Source: an uncultured Oscillospiraceae bacterium (lineage in GTDB: Bacteria > Bacillota > Clostridia > Oscillospirales > Oscillospiraceae). Taken from it: a stretch of 64,000 nucleotides of DNA. Under the pieces are notes generated by a model. It worked only from the letters and a program-made list of their open reading frames with translations. It was not told where the DNA came from and searched no databases. This document shows positions 8,001 through 16,409 of this stretch, one piece after another. Both the position numbers and the translations under genes were made by a program. Each line of letters starts with the position of its first letter. Position 1 is the first letter of the stretch. The stretch is from NCBI GenBank assembly GCA_934630495.1, contig CAKTVW010000001.1, forward strand, positions 40,276 through 104,275. The letters run 5' to 3'.

Positions 8001-8684
8001 CTATCCTTTTTGCAGATTTCTTCCCTGCTTTTTTATCATTTTGTGCAGCGTGTCGAGGGCGTCGTGCAGGCCGCCCAAACGGTCGATCAGGCCGCTTTCC
8101 ACCGCTTCCCTGCCGTATACGATCGTTCCGACGTCGGTCGCGATCTGTCCCGTAGCCATCATATACTCCTCAAAGCGCTGTCGGCTGATACGGGAATTGG
8201 CCGTCACAAAATCAGCGATCTGCTCCTGAATGCGCTGAAAATAGTGGTAGGTCGCGGGCGCGCCGACCACGACGCCGCTCATGCGCACGGGATGGATCAT
8301 CATGCTGGCCGTCGGCGCGATCATGCTCTTTTTCGCAGAAACGGCAAGCGGGATGCCGATTGAATGGCCGCCGCCGAGCACCAGCGAGACCGTCGGCTTG
8401 CGCATTCCCGCGATCAGCTCGGAGATCGCAAGCCCCGCCTCGATGTCGCCGCCGACCGTATTGAGCAGGAGAAGCAGGCCGTCGATCTCGTCGCTCTCCT
8501 CGATCATCGCCAGCAGCGGCAGAACATGCTCGTATTTGGTCGTTTTCACCGTCTCGGGCGCGACCTGATGCCCCTCGATCTGTCCGATGATCGTCAGTGT
8601 ATAAACGCAGCCCTTTTCGCTGCGCGTCAGACCGGCTCCAAGCTCCTCGATCCGCTCCTGTGTCGTCGTTTTTTCTTCGTTCAT
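8001..8684 (-). CDS. tepA: ClpP-fold protease-like protein (TepA family)
   Basis: A 227-residue ClpP-fold protein with the order of YmfB/TepA, named for translocation enhancement in Bacillus. The oxyanion/strand segment LLLLNTVGGDIEAG, the nucleophile Ser108 in LGGGHSIGIPLA and His131 in SMMIHPVRM are visible. The ATG at 8684 is preferred over an in-frame ATG ten codons earlier because GGAGGA lies directly upstream. It precedes the UppP-like and ftsK genes, as tepA precedes spoIIIE in bacilli. Substrate unknown; no ClpA/X-type ATPase is near. Confidence 0.88.
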   Translation of the reverse strand: MNEEKTTTQERIEELGAGLTRSEKGCVYTLTIIGQIEGHQVAPETVKTTKYEHVLPLLAMIEESDEIDGLLLLLNTVGGDIEAGLAISELIAGMRKPTVSLVLGGGHSIGIPLAVSAKKSMIAPTASMMIHPVRMSGVVVGAPATYHYFQRIQEQIADFVTANSRISRQRFEEYMMATGQIATDVGTIVYGREAVESGLIDRLGGLHDALDTLHKMIKKQGRNLQKG

Positions 8685-8749
8685 GGCTCCTCCGAATGAA
8701 TGTTTTGGTAACATTCAGTTTCCCCGTTTTTGAATATTTTATGAAAGAC

Positions 8750-8778
8750 TTGCATCTCAAGCATGATTTTGATATACT
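8750..8778 (+). promoter_or_regulatory. Vegetative promoter for the TSCPD gene
   Basis: TTGCAT (8750-8755), 17-bp spacer, TATACT (8773-8778), 30 bp upstream of the ATG at 8809. Confidence 0.65.
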
Positions 8779-8808
8779 CAAAGAAAATACAGAGAAGGAG
8801 CACACGCT

Positions 8809-9066
8809 ATGCATTACGAATACAAAACGCAGGGTGTCTGCGCAAGTAAGATCCTGTTTGACCTGACCGACGGCGTTGTTTCCAACGTCCGTTTTGTAGG
8901 CGGCTGCAGCGGCAATACGCAGGGCGTCGCCATCCTGACGGAAGGAATGCCCGTCGACGAAGTGATCCGCCGTCTGCGGGGCATACGCTGCGGCATGAAG
9001 CCCACCTCCTGCCCCGACCAGCTCGCCAAGGCGCTCGAGGCCGCGAAGGAACAGCAGAAGGGCTGA
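8809..9066 (+). CDS. TSCPD domain protein (TIGR03905 type)
   Basis: An 85-residue protein consisting of one TSCPD domain, here ending in the diagnostic MKPTSCPDQLAKAL. The fold also occurs at the C terminus of some B12-dependent ribonucleotide reductases; the free-standing form is small, widespread in anaerobes and of unknown function. Cys11, Cys34, Cys62 and Cys68 could bind metal. AAGGAG precedes the ATG, and it is transcribed alone from 8750. It ends 25 bp before the hairpin duplicated around repeat copy 2. Confidence 0.9.
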   Translation: MHYEYKTQGVCASKILFDLTDGVVSNVRFVGGCSGNTQGVAILTEGMPVDEVIRRLRGIRCGMKPTSCPDQLAKALEAAKEQQKG

Positions 9067-9407
9067 GCATTTTCCCGCAACTATGAAAAACAGCCGACGA
9101 GGGTGTACCTCGTCGGCTGAGCGTGTCGAAAAACCCTTTTCGGCACGCTGACAGACTGCTAAAAAGTTCGGAAGGCAAGCAACTCACGCCCGTCGGCGTA
9201 CATAGGTACGGTAGGGCGTGAGTTGCGCAGTAAGTCAAAATCCTTGAAAAGTAAGCATTTTTTGCATTATAAAATTCGAGATATTCTGCTTTTTGAATTA
9301 AAACGCAGGGGCTGAAAATTCATAAAAAAGTGAACCGATTTTGACGATTCCGGACTTTTTTGACAGCCTGAGCCGACGAGGGTGTACCTCGTCGGCTGTT
9401 TTTTATA
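9067..9407. other. Intergenic region filled by terminator hairpin, repeat element copy 2 and second hairpin copy
   Basis: No gene. The hairpin at 9091-9119 (12-bp stem) is repeated at 9371-9398, where it is followed by TTTTTT on the plus strand, making it a convincing intrinsic terminator for the TSCPD gene and possibly the convergent MATE gene. Confidence 0.85.
9120..9370 (-). mobile_element. Hairpin-flanked repeat element, copy 2 (251 bp, inverted)
   Basis: Same element as 3378-3629 in the opposite orientation. The terminal hairpin (AGCGTGTCGAAAAACCC...) is at the left, the inner GCAACTCACGCCC stem follows, and the end TTTTTTGACAGCCTG is at the right. Its central part, around 9240-9330, is clearly diverged from the other copies although both ends are conserved. 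It is flanked by an exact 28-bp direct repeat (9092-9119 and 9371-9398) made of the stem AGCCGACGAGG / CCTCGTCGGCT. Confidence 0.85.
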
Positions 9408-10733
9408 TTAGTAGCCGTAGCGCTTCCGTTTTCCGAGCAGGAACAGGATCGTTACGATAACCGCCAGCGCCTCGGCAACGACGATGGACAGCCATATCCC
9501 GTCGAGCTTCCAGATCAGCGGGAGCAGCAGCACCGCCGCGACCTGAAAGACCAGCGTCCGCAAAAACGAGAGCAGCGCCGAGGTCAGGCCGTCACTGAGC
9601 GCCGTAAAGAAGGACGAGCAATAGATCGAGAACCCGGAAAACAGGAACGAAAACGAAAAGAACATAAAAGCGCGGGAGGTGATCTCCAGCAGTTCCGTAT
9701 CGTAGCCGACAAAAAGCCGTGACAGCGGCGCAGCAAGCAGCTCTCCCGCCGCGAACATCACCAGTGAGCAGGAGAGGATCAGGATCAGGCTCTTTTTGAG
9801 CAGGCCGTGCAGCTCTGTTCGGTTGTCCGCGCCGTAGTGATACCCGACGACCGGCGCGACGCCGACGGAATAACCGATAAAAACCGCCTGAAAGATCATG
9901 CTGACATACATCAGAACGCCGTAGGCCGCAATGCCGTTTTCCCCGGCATACTTCATAAGCTGCAAATTATAGAGCATACTCACAAGCGAGATCGACACAT
10001 TGCTCATAAATTCCGACGAGCCGTTCGTGCAGGTCTTCAAAAGCGCCTTTCCGTCAAAGGTCCATCGACCGAGGCGGAGCTTGCCGGGATCTTTCCGCAG
10101 GAAATAGGCCAGCGGGATCACGCCGCCGACAAACTGACTGAGCGCGGTCGCGGCAGCCGCACCGGCCAGTCCCCACGAAAACACCGCAACAAACAACGCG
10201 TCGAGAAGCATATTCGTCATGCCCGCCGCAACCGTAACATACAGGCCGAGCTTCGGCTTTTCGGCAGTGGCAAACAGGCACTGAAACTCGAATTGCAGAA
10301 TATAAAACGGCTGTGCCGCCAGAATGATGCGTCCGTAGAGCACGCAGTTCTTGAGAAGCTCGCCCTCCGCGCCCAGCAGGCCCGCGATCTGCGGCAGGAA
10401 AATGAAGCCGAGCACGCCGATTACGATTCCGCATATCGTCGACACCCATACGATCATGGAGAATATCTCGTTTGCCTTTTTCAGGTCGCCTTCTCCCATC
10501 GTTCGGGAGATCAGAGCCGCACCGCCTGTCCCGAACATGAATCCGATGCAGCCGAGGATCATCAGCGCAGGCATGATGAGATTGACGGCGGCGAACGGCG
10601 TTTTCCCGACGAAATTCGAGACAAAGAATCCGTCCACCACGCCGTAGATCGAGGTAAAGATCAACATTACGATCGACGGGAACGTAAAACGGAACAGGCG
10701 TCCGTAGGTAAAATGGTCCGAAAGCTGTATCAT
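9408..10733 (-). CDS. MATE family efflux transporter
   Basis: A 441-residue, 12-helix antiporter that exports organic cations, drugs or metabolites using a Na+ or H+ gradient. Two internally similar six-helix halves are visible, with typical motifs FVGKTPFAAVNLIMPALMILG and GTGGAALISRTMGEG in the N half. Its start overlaps the MarR stop by 4 bp, so it is translationally coupled to its likely repressor. Substrate cannot be predicted. Confidence 0.93.
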   Translation of the reverse strand: MIQLSDHFTYGRLFRFTFPSIVMLIFTSIYGVVDGFFVSNFVGKTPFAAVNLIMPALMILGCIGFMFGTGGAALISRTMGEGDLKKANEIFSMIVWVSTICGIVIGVLGFIFLPQIAGLLGAEGELLKNCVLYGRIILAAQPFYILQFEFQCLFATAEKPKLGLYVTVAAGMTNMLLDALFVAVFSWGLAGAAAATALSQFVGGVIPLAYFLRKDPGKLRLGRWTFDGKALLKTCTNGSSEFMSNVSISLVSMLYNLQLMKYAGENGIAAYGVLMYVSMIFQAVFIGYSVGVAPVVGYHYGADNRTELHGLLKKSLILILSCSLVMFAAGELLAAPLSRLFVGYDTELLEITSRAFMFFSFSFLFSGFSIYCSSFFTALSDGLTSALLSFLRTLVFQVAAVLLLPLIWKLDGIWLSIVVAEALAVIVTILFLLGKRKRYGY

Positions 10734-11179
10734 ATTTTCTGCTTGATCTCCTTTGTTTTTTCCCGGAGGCCTACTAAGAAGCGTTCAGTGAGCGCAAGAT
10801 ACTGCTCGCGGTCCGCCGTCGGCCATTCCGAAAGAATCGTATTTTCCGCCTCGAGCACCTGCCTTGCCGTTCGATCGGCAAGCGCCTTTCCGGCGTCGGT
10901 CAGGCGGACGTTTTTATGCTTTGCATCGCGCTGCTCAAGATAGACGATGCCGTCCTTTTCCAGATGTCTCAGCGCGGAATTGACCGTCTGCTTGCTCAGC
11001 CCGGAACGGCGGCAAATCATAGCCAGCGGACAGGGGTCGCCCATATCGCAGATGGCATAGAGGATGCGCATCACGCTGTCGGACAGCCCGAAGGTCAGGG
11101 CAAGCTCGTGATAGGCGGCATCCGTTTCTCCGATAAGATAATTCAGACGGTATATTTCTTTTGTATTATTCGCGGACAT
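10730..11179 (-). CDS. MarR family transcriptional regulator
   Basis: A 149-residue winged-helix repressor. The DNA-binding core runs through PLAMICRRSGLSKQTVNSALRHLEKDG and the wing YLEQRDAKHKNVRLTDAGKALADR. I start it at the ATG at 11179, which has GGGAGG 6 nt upstream; an upstream in-frame ATG adds 12 residues without a ribosome site. It probably controls itself and the coupled MATE pump; a palindrome in the leader (11202-11209) is a candidate operator. Confidence 0.93.
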   Translation of the reverse strand: MSANNTKEIYRLNYLIGETDAAYHELALTFGLSDSVMRILYAICDMGDPCPLAMICRRSGLSKQTVNSALRHLEKDGIVYLEQRDAKHKNVRLTDAGKALADRTARQVLEAENTILSEWPTADREQYLALTERFLVGLREKTKEIKQKI

Positions 11180-11201
11180 TACTTTCCTCCCGCTAAACAA
11201 A

Positions 11202-11209
11202 TCGTACGA
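11202..11209. promoter_or_regulatory. Candidate MarR operator
   Basis: The perfect 8-bp palindrome TCGTACGA, extended by A/T-rich arms, lies about 15 bp downstream of the consensus -10 element of the marR-MATE promoter, a usual place for autorepressor binding. Confidence 0.35.
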
Positions 11210-11223
11210 AATCATACCATTGC

Positions 11224-11252
11224 ATTATAGCGGCACGAATCTCACTTGTCAA
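11224..11252 (-). promoter_or_regulatory. Consensus vegetative promoter for marR-MATE
   Basis: On the minus strand: TTGACA (11252-11247), 17-bp spacer, TATAAT (11229-11224). It overlaps the last codons of the upstream symporter gene. Confidence 0.85.
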
Positions 11253-12606
11253 GCCCTTTTCGCGTTTCGCGGACGACCGTATTCTGCAAAAGCAGCAGCG
11301 CAGTCAGATTCGGCAGCGCCATGATCGCGTTGAGGATGTCGGCCAGCTCCCAGACGGAGCGGACCGTCAGATACGGCCCGAGCGCGATCGCGGCGAGGTA
11401 CGCCAAGCGATACGCAAGCCTCACTCTTTTCCGTTCACCGGCAAGGTAGCACAGACAGCCCTCGGCGTAGAAATTCCAGCCGATGACCGTCGAAAAGCCG
11501 AAAAACGCAAGGCACACCATCAGGATAAACGACGACAGGCTCCCCGTCCAAGGAAGTGCGCTTTTCCACGCATAGTCCGTGATCTCGACACCCTCCAGCG
11601 GCATGCTCCACGCTCCCGTGACCGTCAGACAAAGTCCCGTCATCGTGCAGATCACCAGCGTATCGATAAAGGTGCCCGTCATGCTGATAAGGCCCTGCTT
11701 TACGGGGTCACGAACATTGGAGGCCGCGGCGGCGATCGCAGACGAGCCGATGCCCGCCTCGTTGGTGAACACGCCGCGCCCGATCCCCATCCGCAGGACG
11801 CTTTTCAGGCCGATGCCCGCCGCACCGCCCAGCACGGCGCGCGGACGGAAAGCGCTTCTTACGATCAGAACGACCGCCGCCGGGATGCGTTCGGCACAGC
11901 AGCACAGCACCAGCACCGAAGCCGCGACGTAAGCGACCGACATCAGCGGCACAAGCGTTTCGCAGACCTTGCTGATGCGTTTCACGCCGCCGAGCAGCAC
12001 CAGCGCGGCGGCGACGGTAACGATCGCGCCGCTGACGACCGTCGCGGCAGAGTATTCGCGCCCGCCGAGACGGAACAGCGTCGCAGAGGTAAAAAACGAA
12101 TTGACGGAGGTCGTGATGCTGTTGACCTGCGTGACCGTTCCCACTCCCAAAATGCCCACGGCGGCGCCGATTGCGGCAAATGTCTTGGCAAGCCATTTCC
12201 ATTTTTCCCCGAGGCCGTATTCAATATAGCAATACGGCCCGCCGAAGCCGCTTTTGCCATTGCGATACTTGACCGCTAAAAAGCCCTCGGCATACTGCGT
12301 CGCCATTCCGAACAGTCCCGCGAACAGCATCCAGAACAATGCGCCCGGCCCGCCCGCCGCCATTGCCGTTGCAACGCCGACAATGTTGCCCGTCCCGATC
12401 GTCGCGGCAAGCGAGGTACACAGCGCCGCATAGGGGCTGATGCCGTTCCCCGATTCCCTGCTCCCGATCAGGCGAAGCGCACGGCCAAGCCTCCTGAGCT
12501 GGATTCCCCGAAGCCGCACGGTGAAGAAAAGTCCCACGCCAACAAACAGCGCCAAGGTCGGCCAGCCCCACACCGCCGCACCGATCCGCCCCATCATCTC
12601 GTCCAT
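11242..12606 (-). CDS. Alanine/glycine:cation symporter (AGCS family)
   Basis: A 454-residue secondary transporter importing alanine or glycine with Na+ or H+. The family signature TIGTGNIVGVATAMAAGGPGA and FWMLFAGLFGMATQYAEGFLA are present, with about ten helices. The ATG has a strong AGGGAGGGG site. Transcribed alone; the marR promoter begins within its 3' end, so there is no room for a separate terminator. Confidence 0.94.
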   Translation of the reverse strand: MDEMMGRIGAAVWGWPTLALFVGVGLFFTVRLRGIQLRRLGRALRLIGSRESGNGISPYAALCTSLAATIGTGNIVGVATAMAAGGPGALFWMLFAGLFGMATQYAEGFLAVKYRNGKSGFGGPYCYIEYGLGEKWKWLAKTFAAIGAAVGILGVGTVTQVNSITTSVNSFFTSATLFRLGGREYSAATVVSGAIVTVAAALVLLGGVKRISKVCETLVPLMSVAYVAASVLVLCCCAERIPAAVVLIVRSAFRPRAVLGGAAGIGLKSVLRMGIGRGVFTNEAGIGSSAIAAAASNVRDPVKQGLISMTGTFIDTLVICTMTGLCLTVTGAWSMPLEGVEITDYAWKSALPWTGSLSSFILMVCLAFFGFSTVIGWNFYAEGCLCYLAGERKRVRLAYRLAYLAAIALGPYLTVRSVWELADILNAIMALPNLTALLLLQNTVVRETRKGLDK

Positions 12607-12738
12607 TGTACCCCTCCCTGCATCACAGCCTGTTCTATCCTATGAGCGGCCGCGCGGAAAACATGTCTGCCCGCCGAAAAAAGCCCTATGACCGCTGAAG
12701 CGGATGTGCAAACTTTGTCATTTTCCGCCAATTGTCTA

Positions 12739-12767
12739 TTGACTGAAACGCCTCGCACGGGTATACT
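12739..12767 (+). promoter_or_regulatory. Vegetative promoter for the glycolipid operon
   Basis: TTGACT (12739-12744), 17-bp spacer, TATACT (12762-12767), 31 bp before the ATG of the glycosyltransferase gene. Confidence 0.8.
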
Positions 12768-12798
12768 AAGCCGGAGAGAAAAATGAGAGGATGATTTC

Positions 12799-13947
12799 AT
12801 GACGATCGTCGTCGTCTGCGATGTTCTGGGGACAGAGAATAACGGCACCTCGGTTGCCGCGATGAATCTGATCCGCTCGCTTCGCGCAAAGGGTCACACC
12901 GTTCGTGTGGTCTGTCCCGATGCCGAGCGAAAGAACGACGCGGACTTTTATGTAATTCCGACGCTGAACCTCGGGCCGCTGAACCGCTACGTTCAGAAAA
13001 ACGGCGTTCAGCTCGCCAACCCGAAAAAGAGCACGCTGCAGGAGGTCCTGCGCGGCGCGGACGCAGTCCATCTGCTGATCCCCTTCCGCACCTCCCATGC
13101 CGTGGCAAAGCTGGCGCAGGAAATGAATATTCCCATAACAGCCGGCTTCCACTGTCAGGCGGAAAACTTTTCAAACCACGTCTTTCAGATGAACAACAAG
13201 CACTTCAATCGCGGTGTCTACCGTTTCTTTGACAAGTACGTTTATTCGCGCGTCGACTGCATCCACTATCCGACGCAGTTTATCCGCGACACCTACGAAA
13301 GCGCCGTCGGACATGCCACGGTCGGCCGCGTGATCTCCAACGGCGTCAATGCGCGCTTCCGCCCGATGCCCGCCGAACGCCCCGAGGCCTACAGGGATAA
13401 ATTCGTGATCCTGTTTACCGGCCGCTACAGCCGCGAAAAGTCGCACAAGGTCCTTATTGACGGCGCCGCGCGCTCCAAATATGCCGATAAAATTCAATTG
13501 ATCTTCGCCGGAGCAGGGCCGCAGGAGCAGGCCCTGCGCGAATACGCGGCAAAGCGTCTGCCGATCCGTCCGGTCATGCAGTTCTTTTCCCGCGACGAGA
13601 TGGTGCGCGTACTGAACTACGCCGATCTTTACGTCCATCCCGCCGAGATCGAGATCGAAGCAATTTCCTGTCTGGAGGCCATCGCCTGCGGCTTGGTCCC
13701 GGTGATTGCGGATTCCCCGAGAAGCGCGACCCGTTTCTTTGCGCTCAACGAAGAGAATCTCTTCCGTTTTAACGACCCCGATGCTCTTGCAGAGCGGATC
13801 GATTACTGGCTCGATTCGCCGGAGCGCCGGGCGCAGTGCCGTCGGCAGTATCTCGGCTACGCGAAGGATTTCGACCAGCAGGTCTGTATGGACAACATGG
13901 AGCGGATGATCCTCGAAACTGTCGAAGGGAGATCCGATCATGTCTAA
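12799..13947 (+). CDS. Family 4 glycosyltransferase, probably lipid-directed
   Basis: A 382-residue retaining GT-B glycosyltransferase. The N-terminal domain has the glycine-rich loop GTENNGTSVAAMNL, and the C-terminal domain has FTGRYSREKSH and the nucleotide-sugar binding segment AEIEIEAISCLEAIACGLVPVIA (E-x7-E). This layout resembles diacylglycerol glucosyltransferases, and the acyltransferase gene overlaps its end by 8 bp, so a role in glycolipid synthesis at the membrane is likely. Donor and acceptor are not proven; a polysaccharide role is the alternative. Confidence 0.88.
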   Translation: MTIVVVCDVLGTENNGTSVAAMNLIRSLRAKGHTVRVVCPDAERKNDADFYVIPTLNLGPLNRYVQKNGVQLANPKKSTLQEVLRGADAVHLLIPFRTSHAVAKLAQEMNIPITAGFHCQAENFSNHVFQMNNKHFNRGVYRFFDKYVYSRVDCIHYPTQFIRDTYESAVGHATVGRVISNGVNARFRPMPAERPEAYRDKFVILFTGRYSREKSHKVLIDGAARSKYADKIQLIFAGAGPQEQALREYAAKRLPIRPVMQFFSRDEMVRVLNYADLYVHPAEIEIEAISCLEAIACGLVPVIADSPRSATRFFALNEENLFRFNDPDALAERIDYWLDSPERRAQCRRQYLGYAKDFDQQVCMDNMERMILETVEGRSDHV

Positions 13948-14734
13948 GCGGGTCTACGAATTTTCCGATGAGCTGAACGACGACTTTGCGGCAACGCAGA
14001 GCATCCGCGCCGACCGCGTAGAGAGCGACTTTCCCTATGTGCGCGGCGGGTTTGGCTGGAAGCTCGGCGCGTTCGTCTGCTACCGACTGATCGCAACGCC
14101 GGTCGCGTGGCTGTTCTGCAAGCTCGGCTTCGGTCTGCGCATCTGCGGACGCGAAAATCTGAAGGGCATCCGCGGCGGCTTTTGTCTCTACGGCAATCAT
14201 ACACAGCACGCCGCCGATGCCTTCATTCCTTCGCTTGTCAGCTTTCCGCAGCGGACGTACATTCTCACCGGCCGGGAGACCGTGTCCATTCCCGGCCTGA
14301 GATCGATCGTACAGATGATGGGCGCAATGCCGCTTCCGAGCGACGCAAAGGCGCTCCCGCATTTACAGAGCGCGATCGAGTGCCGTCTGTCTCAGGAGCA
14401 TGTCGTTGCCGTCTATCCCGAGGCGCATATCTGGCCGTACTACACACACATCCGTCCGTTTCGCGCAGGCTCGTTTGTCTACCCGGTACGCTGCGGCGTC
14501 CCGGCCGTTCCGTATGTCGTGACCTACCGGCGCAGAAGGCTTCTGAAAAATCTGCATCCGTTCATTACGGTCTATGTCGGCAAGCCGATCTTCCCCGACC
14601 CCGAAAGGCCGGAGCGCGCGGAGCGTCAGCGTCTGCGCGACGAGGCATACGCCTTTATGTCGAATACCGCCGAATCGGTCGACCAACCGGAGTATATCCG
14701 CTATCGCAGGAAAAGCACCCCCGGCGACCGATAA
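13940..14734 (+). CDS. Lysophospholipid acyltransferase family protein
   Basis: A 264-residue PlsC-like acyltransferase that would esterify a lysolipid at the inner membrane face. The catalytic block is YGNHTQHAADAF (His87, Asp93; spacing is one residue longer than the textbook HX4D, as often in this Firmicute subgroup), and YPEAHIWPYYTHIRPFRAG supplies the second conserved block. Translationally coupled to the glycosyltransferase. It ends just before the strong hairpin at 14738. Confidence 0.85.
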   Translation: MSKRVYEFSDELNDDFAATQSIRADRVESDFPYVRGGFGWKLGAFVCYRLIATPVAWLFCKLGFGLRICGRENLKGIRGGFCLYGNHTQHAADAFIPSLVSFPQRTYILTGRETVSIPGLRSIVQMMGAMPLPSDAKALPHLQSAIECRLSQEHVVAVYPEAHIWPYYTHIRPFRAGSFVYPVRCGVPAVPYVVTYRRRRLLKNLHPFITVYVGKPIFPDPERPERAERQRLRDEAYAFMSNTAESVDQPEYIRYRRKSTPGDR

Positions 14735-14737
14735 ATA

Positions 14738-14777
14738 AGGACCGGCAGGGCCGCAATCATGCGGCCCTGCCGGTCCT
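14738..14777. terminator. Bidirectional terminator hairpin between convergent genes
   Basis: A 17-bp perfect stem (14738-14754 with 14761-14777) and 6-nt loop, between the acyltransferase and the last gene of the T-box operon. This convergent interval has not received the repeat element. Confidence 0.8.
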
Positions 14778-14788
14778 CTTCTGTCCGG

Positions 14789-15955
14789 TCAGCCCATTTT
14801 TTCCTTGATATGCGAAAGGCGGTCAAGCGCCTCCGAGAGCGTTTCATCCTTCTTGGCAAAGTGCAGCCGCACGATATTCGGCACGTCCTCCATAAAGAAC
14901 GAACTGCCGGGAACGGCCGCAACGCCGACCTTCCGCGTCATTTCCTCGCAGAACTCGACGTCATTCTGTCCTTTTTTCAGATATTGCCCGATGTTGGCAA
15001 GGACAAAATACGCGCCCTGCGGATCGGTATAGGGGATGCCGATGCGGTCAAGTCCCTCGGTGAAAAGCTTCTTCATGTGCGCATAGTGCGCTCCGAACTC
15101 CTCATAGTAGCTGTCGGGCATTTCAAGGCCGACAACGGCCGCCTCCATGAGCGGAGATGCCGCGCCGACGGTATTGAAATCATGATACTGCTTGATCCGG
15201 TCCATGATCGGCTTCGGCGCGATGGCATAGCCGAGCCGCCAGCCGGTGATGGAATAGGTCTTGGACAGCGAGCTGCAGGAGACGGTGCGCTCCCACATTC
15301 CGGGCAGACCGTTCATGTAGATATGCTTGTGCGGTGCGTAGACGATATGCTCGTAGACCTCGTCCATGATAACAAACGCATCGTATCTGACGGCAAGCTC
15401 CGCGATCTGCTTCAGCTCCTCCATCGTAAAGACCTTGCCGCTCGGATTGGACGGGTTGCAGATCAGGATCGCCTTCGCGCCCTGCTTAAAGGCATCCTCC
15501 AGCACATTCGCGTCGTAGTTGAACGCGGGCGGCACCAGCGGAACAAAGATCGGCTCACAGCCGACCAGAATGGTCTGGGCGCGGTAGTTTTCAAAATACG
15601 GGGAAAACATGATGATCTTATCGCCCGGGTTGGTCAGGGCAAACAGCGTGTCGACCATTGCCTCCGTCGAGCCGATCGTAACGACCATTTCCGTTTCCGG
15701 ATCGAGCTTTCTGCCCATAAACCGCCCGCACTTCTCGGCAAGCGCACGGCGGAAATTCGGCGCGCCCATGGTAATGGGATATTGATGCGGGCCGATGGCG
15801 CTGACCTCGGCAAGGCGGTCCGTAAGCGCTTTGGGCGGGTCGAAGTCGGGGAAGCCCTGCGCCAAATTGATCGCGTTGTTGGCGATGGCGATACGCGTCA
15901 TGCGGCGGATCACGGAATCGGTAAAATACTGCGATTTTCTGCTCATTTCCTGCAT
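14789..15955 (-). CDS. Class I/II pyridoxal-phosphate aminotransferase
   Basis: A 388-residue fold-type I aminotransferase. PLP lysine is Lys232 in SSLSKTYSITGWRLGYA; Asn in NPSNPSGKVF and Asp in FVIMDEVYEHI complete the cofactor site. The family includes aspartate, aromatic and kynurenine-type enzymes. As last gene of an operon with iorAB and two aryl/acyl-CoA ligases, its likely job is interconverting arylpyruvates with Phe/Tyr/Trp. GAGGA precedes the ATG. Exact substrate is inferred from context. Confidence 0.93.
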   Translation of the reverse strand: MQEMSRKSQYFTDSVIRRMTRIAIANNAINLAQGFPDFDPPKALTDRLAEVSAIGPHQYPITMGAPNFRRALAEKCGRFMGRKLDPETEMVVTIGSTEAMVDTLFALTNPGDKIIMFSPYFENYRAQTILVGCEPIFVPLVPPAFNYDANVLEDAFKQGAKAILICNPSNPSGKVFTMEELKQIAELAVRYDAFVIMDEVYEHIVYAPHKHIYMNGLPGMWERTVSCSSLSKTYSITGWRLGYAIAPKPIMDRIKQYHDFNTVGAASPLMEAAVVGLEMPDSYYEEFGAHYAHMKKLFTEGLDRIGIPYTDPQGAYFVLANIGQYLKKGQNDVEFCEEMTRKVGVAAVPGSSFFMEDVPNIVRLHFAKKDETLSEALDRLSHIKEKMG

Positions 15956-15965
15956 AGCTTATTCC

Positions 15966-16400
15966 TCAATTCTGGTTCAATTTCAGCTCCTGCGCGGAGA
16001 CGGTGTGCAGGCCGTTTTCGGACAGCAGCGCGGACAGCCGTTCTCCGTCGGAGACGCGGAAGACCATAAACGCCTCTTTTGCGCCGCGCTCAACGAGGGA
16101 GTACATATATTCGATGTCGATCTTCTCCTGTGCCATCAGTGAGAGCACCTTGGAAAGGCTGCCCGGCTCGTCCGGGATCGCGACGACCGTCACCTCGTTG
16201 ACGCTGACGATGCAATTCTGGTCGGCAAGCACACGCCGCGCCGCCTGAATATCGCTGACCAGCATACGAAGGATGCCGAAATCCGTCGTGTCCGCAATGG
16301 AAAGAGCACGGATATCGATGCTGTTTTCGGCAAGCGCACGCGTGATCGAGGCGATCTTACCGGATCTGTTCTGCAAAAAAACGGATAATTGCTTGACCAT
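15966..16400 (-). CDS. Tandem ACT domain protein
   Basis: A 144-residue protein made of two ACT domains (about 3-65 and 70-138; VKQLSVFLQNRSGKIASITRAL and VVAIPDEPGSLSKVLSLMAQ). ACT domains bind small ligands, usually amino acids. Free-standing tandem ACT genes often accompany paaK and iorAB, but their role is not established. It may sense an aromatic amino acid and regulate the adjacent ligase. AGGAGG precedes the ATG; 9 bp after paaK. Confidence 0.92.
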   Translation of the reverse strand: MVKQLSVFLQNRSGKIASITRALAENSIDIRALSIADTTDFGILRMLVSDIQAARRVLADQNCIVSVNEVTVVAIPDEPGSLSKVLSLMAQEKIDIEYMYSLVERGAKEAFMVFRVSDGERLSALLSENGLHTVSAQELKLNQN

Positions 16401-16409
16401 GGCGACCTC

